Of a stretch of 64,000 bases of DNA, positions 28,678 to 38,300 are shown in pieces. Below the pieces are notes generated by a model, which was not told where the DNA came from, did no database searches, and was given only the letters and a program-made list of their open reading frames with translations. The translations under genes were made by a program, and so were the position numbers. The stretch comes from Thermaerobacter subterraneus DSM 13965 (GTDB taxonomy: Bacteria; Bacillota; Sulfobacillia; Thermaerobacterales; Thermaerobacteraceae). Numbering within the stretch: position 1 is the stretch's first letter; every line of letters starts with the position of its first letter. Location: NCBI RefSeq assembly GCF_000183545.2, contig NZ_JH976535.1, positions 1,799,837 to 1,863,836 of the forward strand. The letters are read 5' to 3'.

Positions 28678-29880
28678 GTGTTTCGTTCCAAATCAGTTTT
28701 TGCCTCTCTTCTTCTGATTCTCGGCCTGTCGCTGTCTGCCTGTGGGCCCGCCGGCACCGGCTCGGGCGCCGGCTCCGGCACCGGGGACGGTGACGGCGGG
28801 GTCATCAAGGTGGGCATCAACGCCGAGCTCTCCGGCGATGTGGCCTCCTACGGCCAGTCCTTCGCCCAGGGTGCGGAGCTGGCGGCCGCCAAGATCAACG
28901 AGGAAGGCGGGCTGCTGGACGGTCGGAAGATCGAGTTCGTCAAGGCGGACAACAAGTCCGACGCCGCGGAGTCGACCAACGCCGCCCTCAAGCTGATGAC
29001 CCAGGACCAGGTGGTCGCCATCATCGGCGCCGCCACCTCGGGCAACACCCTGGCCATGGTCGACCTGGCCAACGAGAACCAGATCCCCGTCATCGCGCCC
29101 ACGGCCACCAGCCCCCTCGTGACCGTCGATCCGGAGACCGGTGAGACCCACGAATTCATCTTCCGCGTGTGCTTCATCGACCCGTTCCAGGGCCAGGTGG
29201 CGGCCAAGTTCGCGCTGGAAGAACTCGGCGCCCAGCGGGCGGCCATCTTCGCCGATTCGTCCAGCGACTACGCCAAGGGCCTGGCTGCGGCCTTCAAGGA
29301 GGCGTTCACCGCCGGCGGCGGCCAGATCGTGGCGGAAGAGTCCTACGTCAAGGACGACACCGACTTCAAGGCCCAGCTCACCCGGATCAAGGCGGCCAAC
29401 CCCGACTTCCTGTTCATCCCCGGCTACTATGAGGAGGTCGGCCTGATCGTCAAGCAGGCCCGGGAAGACGCGGGTCTCACCATCCCGATGATGGGCGGCG
29501 ACGGTTGGGATTCGCCCAAGATGGTCGAACTGGCCGGTGCGGAGAACTTGAACAACACCTTCTTCACCAACCACTACTCCGCCGGCGACCCCGACCCCAA
29601 GATCCAGGAGTTCATCAAGGCCTTCCAGGCCGAGTACAACAAGGTGCCCGACGGCTTCGCCGCCCTGGGCTACGATGCCGTGATGCTCCTGGCGGACGCC
29701 ATCAAGCGGGCCGGTTCGTCCGACCCGGTGGCCATCAAGGACGCCCTGGAGCAGTCGAAGGACGTCCAGCTGGTCACGGGCACCATCTCGATCAACGAGC
29801 AGCACAACCCGGTCAAGGCCGCCGTGGTCATCGAGTTCAAGGACGGCCAGCAGGTCTTCCGGACCAAGGTGAACCCGTAA
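28678..29880 (+). CDS. livJ: Branched-chain amino acid ABC transporter, substrate-binding lipoprotein
   Basis: An extracellular solute receptor for leucine, isoleucine and valine or similar amino acids. A lipoprotein signal (SVFASLLLILGLSLSACGPAG) with lipobox LSAC anchors it by the cysteine near residue 22, followed by a Gly/Ser linker. The mature part has the type I periplasmic-binding fold of LivK: VKVGINAELSGDVASYGQSF, VVAIIGAATSGNTLAM, DYAKGLAAAFKEAF, IKAANPDFLFIPGYY and FAALGYDAVMLLADAI. The AGGAGGT site touches the ATG at 28672 but stands six bases before the GTG at 28678, so the GTG is the start. First gene of livJHMGF. A strong hairpin separates it from livH. Confidence 0.95.
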   Translation: MFRSKSVFASLLLILGLSLSACGPAGTGSGAGSGTGDGDGGVIKVGINAELSGDVASYGQSFAQGAELAAAKINEEGGLLDGRKIEFVKADNKSDAAESTNAALKLMTQDQVVAIIGAATSGNTLAMVDLANENQIPVIAPTATSPLVTVDPETGETHEFIFRVCFIDPFQGQVAAKFALEELGAQRAAIFADSSSDYAKGLAAAFKEAFTAGGGQIVAEESYVKDDTDFKAQLTRIKAANPDFLFIPGYYEEVGLIVKQAREDAGLTIPMMGGDGWDSPKMVELAGAENLNNTFFTNHYSAGDPDPKIQEFIKAFQAEYNKVPDGFAALGYDAVMLLADAIKRAGSSDPVAIKDALEQSKDVQLVTGTISINEQHNPVKAAVVIEFKDGQQVFRTKVNP

Positions 29881-30277
29881 AGCCCGGCCGTCAGCGCGGG
29901 CGGCCCGGCGCGAGCCGCACGGATCACCCGGCTGCCAAGCCCGCTCAGCGACCCGGGCCCGGGGCGTCAAGACCGTAACCAAGACACCGCCAAGTTACCA
30001 CCCGGCGAGCGTTGAAGAACAGCCCGATCAGAGCCGGTCCCGCGGCAGGAGGGGGTTCTGCCCTCCTGCCGCGGCTGGCGCTGGCTGAGGCGCCGCCGGC
30101 GACTCCGAAACTCCGATCGCGACCGCTCGCCGTTAGAGCCGGCCTCCCAAGGCCTGAAGCCGGCCGCCGGGGCGGCTCCGGCCCGCGCCGCCGCAGGGCT
30201 CCGGCACGCGCCGCCGGCTGGCCCTGGCACGCGGGACAGCCTACCGGCACCGGCCACCACAAGGGGATACCACAGCC
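29881..30277 (+). other. livJ-livH intercistronic region
   Basis: A 397-base GC-rich spacer without a credible gene. Its only clear structure is the hairpin at 30040-30074. livH has a weak ribosome site (AAGGGG 13 bases ahead of its ATG), which fits lower expression of the membrane part than of the receptor. Confidence 0.5.
30040..30074 (+). terminator. Strong intercistronic hairpin (attenuator or processing stem)
   Basis: A perfect 14-bp stem: CCGCGGCAGGAGGG (30040-30053), loop of seven, CCCTCCTGCCGCGG (30061-30074). There is no T-tract. Located between livJ and livH, it probably works as a partial terminator or as a 3' stabiliser of a separate livJ transcript, as known for many binding-protein operons. 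Confidence 0.55.
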
Positions 30278-31156
30278 ATGGACATCTGGCTCCAGCAGCT
30301 TTTGATCGGCCTTTCCGTGGGCACCATCTACGCCCTGATCGCCCTGGGCTACACCATGGTCTACGGCATCATCAAGCTCATCAACTTCGCCCACGGGGAG
30401 GTCTTCATGATCGGGGCCTTCACCGGGTACTACGCCCTCACCGCCTGGGGGCTCGGTTTCATTCCCGCCCTGCTCCTGGCCATGGGGGTCTCGGCCCTGC
30501 TGGGGGTCACCATCGAGCGGGTGGCCTACCGGCGGCTGCGCAACTTTCCCCGGCTGGCGGCCCTGACCACCGCCATCGGCGTCTCCCTGTTCATCCAGTA
30601 CACTACGATCTACCTGCGGGGGGCCCAGTCGGAGGCTTATCCCAGCCTCTTCCCCAACCGGCGGCTGGAGATCCTGGGCGCGGGCATCAACCTGGACGCC
30701 CTGGTGATCCTGGCCGTGTCCGTGGCGCTGATGGCCATCCTCCAGTTCATCGTGCAGAAGACCCGCACCGGCAAGGCGATGCGGGCGGTCAGCTTCGACC
30801 TGGAGGCGGCCCGGCTCATGGGCATCCCGGTGAACCGCACCATCTCCATCACTTTCGCCATCGGCTCGGCGCTGGGTGGTGCGGCGGGGGTGGTCTATGG
30901 GCTCTACTACACCCGCATCGACCCCCTGATGGGGGTGCTGCCGGGACTCAAGGCCTTCGTGGCCGCCGTGGTAGGCGGCATCGGCTCCATCCCGGGGGCC
31001 ATGGTGGGGGGCCTGGTCATCGGCATGGTCGAAACCCTGGTCAGCGCAGCCGGCCTCTCCCTGTTCCGTGACGCCGCCGCGTTCCTCATCCTGATCCTCA
31101 TCCTGCTGTTCCGGCCGGAGGGCCTCTTCGGGCGGCACACCACGGAAAAGGTCTGA
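30278..31156 (+). CDS. livH: Branched-chain amino acid ABC transporter, permease LivH
   Basis: A 292-residue membrane permease with about eight helices. Family marks: QQLLIGLSVGTIYALIALGYTMVYGI at the start, INFAHGEVFMIGAF, RNFPRLAALTTAIGVSLF, the EAA-like coupling region AVSFDLEAARLMGIPVN, and GLKAFVAAVVGGIGSIPGAMVGGL near the end. It pairs with LivM to form the channel. Positioned directly ahead of livM (18 bases). Start ATG at 30278; its ribosome site is weak. Firm identification; the transported amino acid is inferred from the family. Confidence 0.95.
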   Translation: MDIWLQQLLIGLSVGTIYALIALGYTMVYGIIKLINFAHGEVFMIGAFTGYYALTAWGLGFIPALLLAMGVSALLGVTIERVAYRRLRNFPRLAALTTAIGVSLFIQYTTIYLRGAQSEAYPSLFPNRRLEILGAGINLDALVILAVSVALMAILQFIVQKTRTGKAMRAVSFDLEAARLMGIPVNRTISITFAIGSALGGAAGVVYGLYYTRIDPLMGVLPGLKAFVAAVVGGIGSIPGAMVGGLVIGMVETLVSAAGLSLFRDAAAFLILILILLFRPEGLFGRHTTEKV

Positions 31157-31174
31157 GCGGCAAGGAGGGGCAGC

Positions 31175-32215
31175 ATGGTCAAACCCCAACCCCGGCGGGC
31201 GGCTGCCGTGGCGGCCGGCCTGATCCTGATCTACGCCGTGGTGCAGTTCCTGCTCACGGCCCGCATCCTGGACCGGTTCTACGAGAACGTGTTGATGAAC
31301 ATCGGCATCAATGTGCTGGCGGCCGTCAGCCTGCACATCGTGCTGGGCCTGGCAGGGCAGTTCTCCATCGGCCACGCGGGCTTTCTGGCCGTGGGGGCCT
31401 ACACGTCGGCGGTGCTGACCCAGAAGCTGGACATGCCCTTCGCCGTGGCCCTGCTGGCGGGGGCCCTGGCCGCCCTGCTGGTGGGCCTGGTGGTCGGCAT
31501 CCCGTCCCTGCGGCTGCGGGGCGACTATCTGGCCATCGTCACCCTGGGCTTTGCCGAGATCGTCCGCATCATCTTGCTCAACGTGGAGTACGTGGGGGGC
31601 GCCGCGGGCATGCGGGTCTCCCACCTGACCAGCTGGACCGCCCTGTACGTCAGCGTGGTGGCCGCCATCCTGGTCACCGTGCACTTCACCCGCTCCGCCC
31701 ACGGCCGGGCCACCCTGGCCCTGCGGGAAGACGAGATCGCCGCCGCCGCCATGGGCGTCAACACCACGACCTACAAGGTCATGGCCTTTGCCCTGAGCGC
31801 CTTCTTCGCCGGGCTGGCAGGGGGGCTGCACGCCCACAACTTCTACGTCATCCAGCCGAGCAACTTCGGGTTTCTCAAGTCCTTCGAGATCCTGGTGTTC
31901 GTGGTCCTGGGCGGCATCGGCAGCCTGCCCGGCGCGATCCTGGCGGCCACCTTCCTCACCCTGGTCTCCATCGGCCTGCAGGCGTACCCCGAGGTGCGGA
32001 TGATCCTCTACAGCCTGGTGCTGATCCTGGTCATGCTGTTCCGGCCCCAGGGGCTTTGGGGGACCCGGTCCATTACCGGGTTCTTCCCCGGGTTCCGCAG
32101 CGAGGACGACGGAGCCACGGAGGAAACCGCGGCGGAGGCCGCTGCGGGGGCCGGGGTCGGGCTGGGGACCGGGATCGGGACCGGTTCGACCCCCGGCCAA
32201 GGAGGTGCCCGCTGA
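31175..32215 (+). CDS. livM: Branched-chain amino acid ABC transporter, permease LivM
   Basis: A 346-residue second permease. Typical LivM segments: LGLAGQFSIGHAGFLAVGAY, IPSLRLRGDYLAIVTLGFAEI, ALREDEIAAAAMGVNTTTYKVMAFALSAF and GGIGSLPGAILAATFLTL, then a last helix ending in the FRPQGLWG motif. The C-terminal 45 residues are an acidic then Gly/Thr-rich cytoplasmic tail not seen in standard LivM. The start ATG at 31175 has AAGGAGGGG upstream. The stop TGA shares one base with the livG start (TGATG), so translation is coupled. Confidence 0.95.
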   Translation: MVKPQPRRAAAVAAGLILIYAVVQFLLTARILDRFYENVLMNIGINVLAAVSLHIVLGLAGQFSIGHAGFLAVGAYTSAVLTQKLDMPFAVALLAGALAALLVGLVVGIPSLRLRGDYLAIVTLGFAEIVRIILLNVEYVGGAAGMRVSHLTSWTALYVSVVAAILVTVHFTRSAHGRATLALREDEIAAAAMGVNTTTYKVMAFALSAFFAGLAGGLHAHNFYVIQPSNFGFLKSFEILVFVVLGGIGSLPGAILAATFLTLVSIGLQAYPEVRMILYSLVLILVMLFRPQGLWGTRSITGFFPGFRSEDDGATEETAAEAAAGAGVGLGTGIGTGSTPGQGGAR

Positions 32216-32981
32216 TGCCGCTGCTGCAGATGGAGAAGGTAGGAATCCGCTTCGGCGGCCTCAAGGCCGTGGACGGGCTCGATCTAGCGGTCGAACCCGG
32301 CGAGCTGGTGGGCCTGATCGGCCCCAACGGGGCGGGCAAGACCACCGTGTTCAACCTGCTGACGGGCGTCTACACGCCCACCGAAGGGACCATCACCTAC
32401 GCTGGCCGGCGGATCAACGGGCTCAAGCCCCACGTTCTGGCCCGGCTGGGCATCGCCCGGACCTTCCAGAACATCCGGCTGTTCCCCAGCCTGACGGTCT
32501 TCGACAACGTGCGGGTGGCCTACCAGGTCAACACCCGCCACACGCCGCTGGACTCCATCCTGCGGCTGCCCCGCTTCTTTGCCGAAGAGAGCCGCATGGC
32601 CGAGGAGAGCCTGGAGCTGCTCGGCCGCCTGGACCTCCTGGCCCACAAGGACGAGCTGGCCCGCAACCTGCCCTACGGCCTGCAGCGGCGCCTGGAGATC
32701 GCCCGGGCCCTGGCCCTCAAGCCCCGGCTCCTCCTCCTGGACGAACCGGCCGCCGGCATGAACCCCCAGGAGTCCCGCCAGCTCATGGAGCTGATCGCCG
32801 CCGTGCGGCGGGACTTCGACCTGACGGTGCTTCTGATCGAGCACGACATGTCGGTGGTGATGGGCATCTGCGAGCGGATCTACGTCCTCGACCACGGCGT
32901 GCTCATCGCCACCGGGACCCCGGCGGAGATCCGCCGCAACCCTCGGGTGATCGAGGCCTACCTGGGGGAGGAGGCATCGTG

Positions 32982-32982
<1 letters not shown>
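32215..32982 (+). CDS. livG: Branched-chain amino acid ABC transporter, ATPase LivG
   Basis: A 255-residue ABC ATPase. Walker A GPNGAGKTTVFNLLTG, the LivG-specific loop GLKPHVLARLGIARTFQNIRLF, a signature of degenerate form (NLPYGLQRRLEIARAL), Walker B LLLLDEPAAGMN and the switch histidine in LLIEHDMSVVM are present. The signature reads LPYGLQ rather than LSGGQ, as is normal in LivG. It starts on the TGATG overlap with livM behind AAGGAGGTG and ends on a similar overlap with livF. Confidence 0.96.
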
Positions 32983-33688
<706 letters not shown>

Positions 33689-33695
<7 letters not shown>

Positions 33696-33721
33696 GCGTT
33701 ATATGACCTCGCCCCTACCCC
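33689..33721 (+). terminator. liv operon terminator
   Basis: GGGGTAGG (33689-33696) pairs with CCTACCCC (33714-33721), and GCG/CGC extends the stem inward with a bulge. The livF TAG stop lies in the left arm. There is no clear T-tract. Confidence 0.5.
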
Positions 33722-33756
33722 GGCTCGTACATTACACGAAGGCATGAAGACGTGGC

Positions 33757-35318
33757 CTAGCAGCCCGTGTGAATAACGCTGCATCAGCCAGGCGATCGGG
33801 CAGTATTTTTCGGCTGACATGCCGAAGAAGAAAGACTATGAACAGGAAGAAGTTTCGGGACTACCAACCCCATCAGCTCATGATCCTGCCTCCTGCGCTG
33901 GACGAGTGGCTCCCGGAGGATCACCCGGTCCATTTCATCAGCCAGGTGGTCGACCAGTTCGACCTGTCAGCGGTCTACAACGACTACACCGAGCGCCGGG
34001 GCCAGCCCCCTTACGAACCGCGCATGATGGTCAAGGTGTGGGTGTACGCGTACATGCGGGGCATCCGCTCCTCACGGCGCCTGGAGCGGGCCCTGTACGA
34101 AGACGTGGGCTTCCGGGTGCTTGCGGCGAATCAGCAGCCCGACCACTGGACGCTGTCGAATTTCCGGCGCCGGCACCATGAAGCCCTGGCCCGGCTGTTT
34201 GTCCAGTCGGTTCGCCTGGCCCAGGAGGCGGGGCTGGTGAAGCTCCGGCACGTGGCGGTGGACGGGACCAAGCTCAAGGCCTACGCCTCCAAGCACAGCG
34301 CCATGAGCTACGGCCGGATGAAGGAGGAGGAACGGCGCCTGACGGAGGAGATCCGGCGCTACTTGGAAGAGGTTGAGGCCAACGACCGGGCGGAGGATGA
34401 CGAACACGGCTCCGACAGTGGCTGGCGCCTGCCTCCCGAGCTGGCCACGGCGGAAAAGCGGCTGAAGGCGATTCAGGCGGCCAAGGCCCGGCTGGAGCAG
34501 CGGGCCCGGGCCGAGGCCGAAGCCAAGGAAGCGGCGCGGGAGGCGGAGGCGGCGAAGAAGGGGCGCCGCTCCCGCCGCAAGCAAGCCCCGTCCGACCCCC
34601 TCCCGGCCGACAAGGATCAAATCAACTTCACCGACCCCGAGTCGCGGATCCTGCGCAGCGCCGACAAGGCCTTCATCCAGGGTTACAACGCCCAACTGGC
34701 CGTGGACGCGGAAACGCACGTCATCGTGGCGGCGGACCTGACGAACCAGGCCGCCGACGCGCCTCATCTCCTGGGCCAGCTGCAACAAGTCGAGGTCAAC
34801 ACCGGGTGCCACCCCAGGGAGCTTTCCGCCGACGCCGGTTATTACAGCGACGCCAACCTCCAGGCTCTGGAGGAGCGGGGTGTCGAAGCCTTCATCCCGC
34901 CGGATAAGATCCGTCATACGGAATGGCGCCAACGCCAGCCACCCCGGGGGCGGATGCCAAAACACATGACGGCCAGGGACCGGATGCGCCGCAAACTGCG
35001 AACCGTTCGGGGGCGCCGCCGCTACAAACTCCGCCAGTGCTCGGTGGAGCCGGTCATTGGGCACCTCAAAGAAGCTATGGGACTCCGGCAGCTGCTTCTC
35101 CGTGGGCTGTCGAAAGCCCGCTTCGAGTGGCTCTTCAGTTGTACCGCTTTCAACCTCATGAAGCTCTGGCGCCACCACGCGCTTGCCCGCCGGATGGAGG
35201 CGATCGCCACCTCCTGAGCAAGGGGTACCGACCGCTCCCATGCCTGGGCGCGGCCGTCTGACGTTTTCAAAGACCAGCGACTTCGAGGGCCAACGGCATT
35301 ACCAACACGGGCTGCTAG
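33757..35318 (+). mobile_element. IS1182-like insertion sequence, complete
   Basis: A 1.56-kb element with one transposase gene. The ends are perfect 14-bp inverted copies, CTAGCAGCCCGTGT at 33757-33770 and ACACGGGCTGCTAG at 35305-35318. Similarity continues inward more loosely (GAATAACG against GGTAATGCC). CTAG at both extremes is itself a palindrome. It may be a 4-bp target duplication flanking 10-bp inverted repeats, or part of the repeats. It lies between the liv operon and the helicase-nuclease gene. The intact open frame and ends suggest it may still be mobile. Confidence 0.8.
33838..35217 (+). CDS. Transposase, IS1182 / DDE_Tnp_1 family
   Basis: A 459-residue DDE transposase. The N-terminal DNA-binding domain (DEWLPEDHPVHFISQVVDQF through YEPRMMVKVWVYAYMRGIRS) is typical of IS1182 and IS5-like enzymes. 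The catalytic residues are in HVAVDGTKLKAYASKH (first D), LSADAGYYSDANLQALEE (second D) and SVEPVIGHLKEAMGL (E). A charged Glu/Ala/Lys-rich coiled-coil insertion of about 120 residues lies between the first and second D, as usual in the group. Start ATG at 33838; an ATG in another frame just upstream is not used. The gene fills the IS between its inverted ends and appears intact. Confidence 0.92.
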   Translation: MNRKKFRDYQPHQLMILPPALDEWLPEDHPVHFISQVVDQFDLSAVYNDYTERRGQPPYEPRMMVKVWVYAYMRGIRSSRRLERALYEDVGFRVLAANQQPDHWTLSNFRRRHHEALARLFVQSVRLAQEAGLVKLRHVAVDGTKLKAYASKHSAMSYGRMKEEERRLTEEIRRYLEEVEANDRAEDDEHGSDSGWRLPPELATAEKRLKAIQAAKARLEQRARAEAEAKEAAREAEAAKKGRRSRRKQAPSDPLPADKDQINFTDPESRILRSADKAFIQGYNAQLAVDAETHVIVAADLTNQAADAPHLLGQLQQVEVNTGCHPRELSADAGYYSDANLQALEERGVEAFIPPDKIRHTEWRQRQPPRGRMPKHMTARDRMRRKLRTVRGRRRYKLRQCSVEPVIGHLKEAMGLRQLLLRGLSKARFEWLFSCTAFNLMKLWRHHALARRMEAIATS

Positions 35319-35375
35319 CCGCTTGACGCCACACGTGTTTCCATCCAACACCGCGGGCTGGCGCACGACCGGTGC

Positions 35376-38300
35376 TCAATCCGCAGCCATTTCAGAATCC
35401 ATCATGTCCCGTTCGATTTCCTGAGCCATACGGCGAATCTCATCAACAAGCGCATATGGCGATGCCGTGACGTCCGCTGAGGCGACGTCCGCCTGGCGAA
35501 CGCTCGGTTCGATCCCGAGGGCTTTAATCTGGCGAATGACTCGCTCCATCGTTCCCGTCTTGTTACGGAAAAACTCCGAACCGCGAATCCGGATAAACCT
35601 CCACCCCATGCGTTCCAGCACCGCCTGCCGCGCTAGGTCGTAGGGAATCTGCTCCAAAGTGTGGTAACGATCCCCGTCACACTCAATAGCAACACGGCCC
35701 CCATCGCCCTCAACTACTAGATCAATGCGATAGCATCCCGCGGCATATTGAGACCGCACATGATAGCCGGCACGCACGAGCCATTCAAAAACCTCCCTTT
35801 CAAAGGGCGACTCGACCCTCTCTTCCTCAATTTCGACCATCCGCAGAACAGCAGCCGGATTGGAATACGCAGTCACCGCATATTCAATCAGTCGTCGGCG
35901 CAGATCGTCCTCTCTCAAGTCACGAGCCGGATCCAGTGAATAAACGACCCAGAGCTGATCCCGGGCTCGACTGGCGGCTACATTGAAACGCTGCTTGAAT
36001 CGCTCGTCGCTTCTTAGCGGCAGCTGCTTCCCAGGTTGCGGGCTATCAACCATTGAGAGCAACACAACGTCTCTCTCATCGCCCTGAAACTGAGCAGGTG
36101 TACCGCATAGTAGTTTACACCCCTCAAATTCTTTCGGCCTCTCAATCCGAAAGCGACGAAGCAATTGTTCTATGTAACGGGCTTGTTCCTCACCCACCAT
36201 CGAAATAACACCAATGGTTTTGCCCTTGTACGCGGGGTGCTGCATCATCGCCAATACGAGGGACACAATGGCCCGCGCTTCCGATTCGTTACGCAACTTA
36301 TCTGATGTTCCATTCACCCGATGAGGAACAACCGGCGGCTTGATCCGCACGTTGGCAGACTCGCGAAGTGGCCTAATCCTTCCCTGATAAGAGAGAACGT
36401 TACTAAATTGAATGATCTCTGGAACACATCTGAAGTGCTCCGTTAGCAGAACGCCACCTCCGAACGACTCTCTTGCAATGTCGTAGATGGAGCGGCGACC
36501 ATCGTACAGGTGGTCATTTGGAATTCCTGCCAAGTATTCGCGCTGAAGCTGTTCGAGCACTCCAAGATCCATCCCTACCCCTTCGGGACTGACCTGTTCA
36601 TGGTCACCAACAACCACTACCTGGTCTGCTAGGTACAGTGCAATTAATGCAAGTGCATCACATTGGCTGGCCTCATCAATAATGACCACATCAAAATGGG
36701 TTTTGGCTGGATTGATTTGTTCTGCCACACGAGCAAGGGGCATGACCCACACGGGAACAGCGTCTTTGGCTTCCGACAGCAATTCCGCAGCCCTTGCGCG
36801 AAGGCGAGGTGCCGATTTACCAGTTCCCTTTCCAATCCGACGTACCGTATTTAGCCAACCAACTAGCGCTTGTTTCTGCTCAGGAGTCGTTTGTTGAATT
36901 CGATATCCCCATGTTCGCTTCTCCACAATCCGTGAAGTCATCTCATACAGGTGCTGCATCCGCGCTTGTAAACGGGCCTGCAGTTCCTCAACGGAACGGT
37001 CCGACCGGCGCAGGATCTCTTCGTACAGCTGACGCCACAACCAGGCCTTCGTAACATCACCGGGAACTTGGGTCTGACCGTGAAGACCTTCTCGTTTGCG
37101 AATCGCTGCGGCCCAAGCCGGCGCCACAGCCTCCAGCCGCTTGAGGAGTTCCTGACGCCGGTAGATATCCTTCTGACGCCGGTGAAGTTCTGACAGTCGA
37201 TCGTACGCCTTTCTGTATGCCGCGCCATCCAGCCGGCTCAAAGAATCCCGGAGCTCGACTATAAGCTGGCCATCCCCCAGCTCCTCAAGACGCGCCCGGG
37301 CATCAAGAATCAACTTCCTCGCCTCATTCTGACGGCCAACCATTGCGGCGGCTCGCACGGCTTCCGCGATAGGGCCAGCAAGAAACTCTCCCAAGGCGCG
37401 CCATCGTTCCGCCATATCCGTTACAAGACCAACGTCGGCCGTTGTCGGTCCGACAAAGCCGCGTTCGCGGAGATCACTCCATAGACGCTGAATGGTTTCG
37501 TTATAGTGCAACCAGCGGCGCAGCTCCGGGGCGACGTGGCGCAAGGTCCGTTCAGGTTCCGTACCTAGCGACTCTGGTGAAGGACCGCCTTTTGCCGTGA
37601 TTAAGTATTCCCAAGAGTGCAGTAGACGCTGCCTATCGCGCATTAGGCGAGATTGCGCCGCCAGCGCTTTAAAATGATCCGCCGTCGTTGGAACACCCGC
37701 TGCCACTCGAGCAGCCTGAATAAAGCGCCGGTACCTTATCCGTTGCGCAAACGTAATCCGGCCACCCGACGCTTCGGCAAGGCGGGCAATCTCGTTTGCC
37801 AGGTGCTCAGCTTCTTCTAAAGTCCACCCCGAAGGCAACACCGGCCGGTGCTCAACGAGTAGACGGGCGTTGATTGCGAGTTTACGCTCAATATCGTCGA
37901 CCTGCTCCAAGAGTTCCTCAATGACCCCAGAAAAAGTTCCAATTTGGCCTTCTTCCACCAGAGCAATTTGCCAGTTCTGAGCTTCACACAGGTTTTTGCC
38001 GATGGACTCCGCGTGGGCAGCAAGATCCTCAAACACTGCACTCTCGGCGCCCTGGTGTTCTCGAGACCACCACTCCGGCCGGTGTCCTTCAACGGGGCGT
38101 TCCAGTACGCCCAGCGCCGCGTTAAACTGTTCAGGTGTTATCAGATCGTCCGGATCCGGTAACGTTTCGGCCACCGCGCGCTCGTCGTTCGGCGATACAG
38201 ACTCGTTCGAGTAATACAGTTCAATCAGTTCATCTTGTCGAAGTGGCAGCGCGGCGCCGGGAATAACAGGACCAGGTATCCAATCATGGCGACCTGTCCC

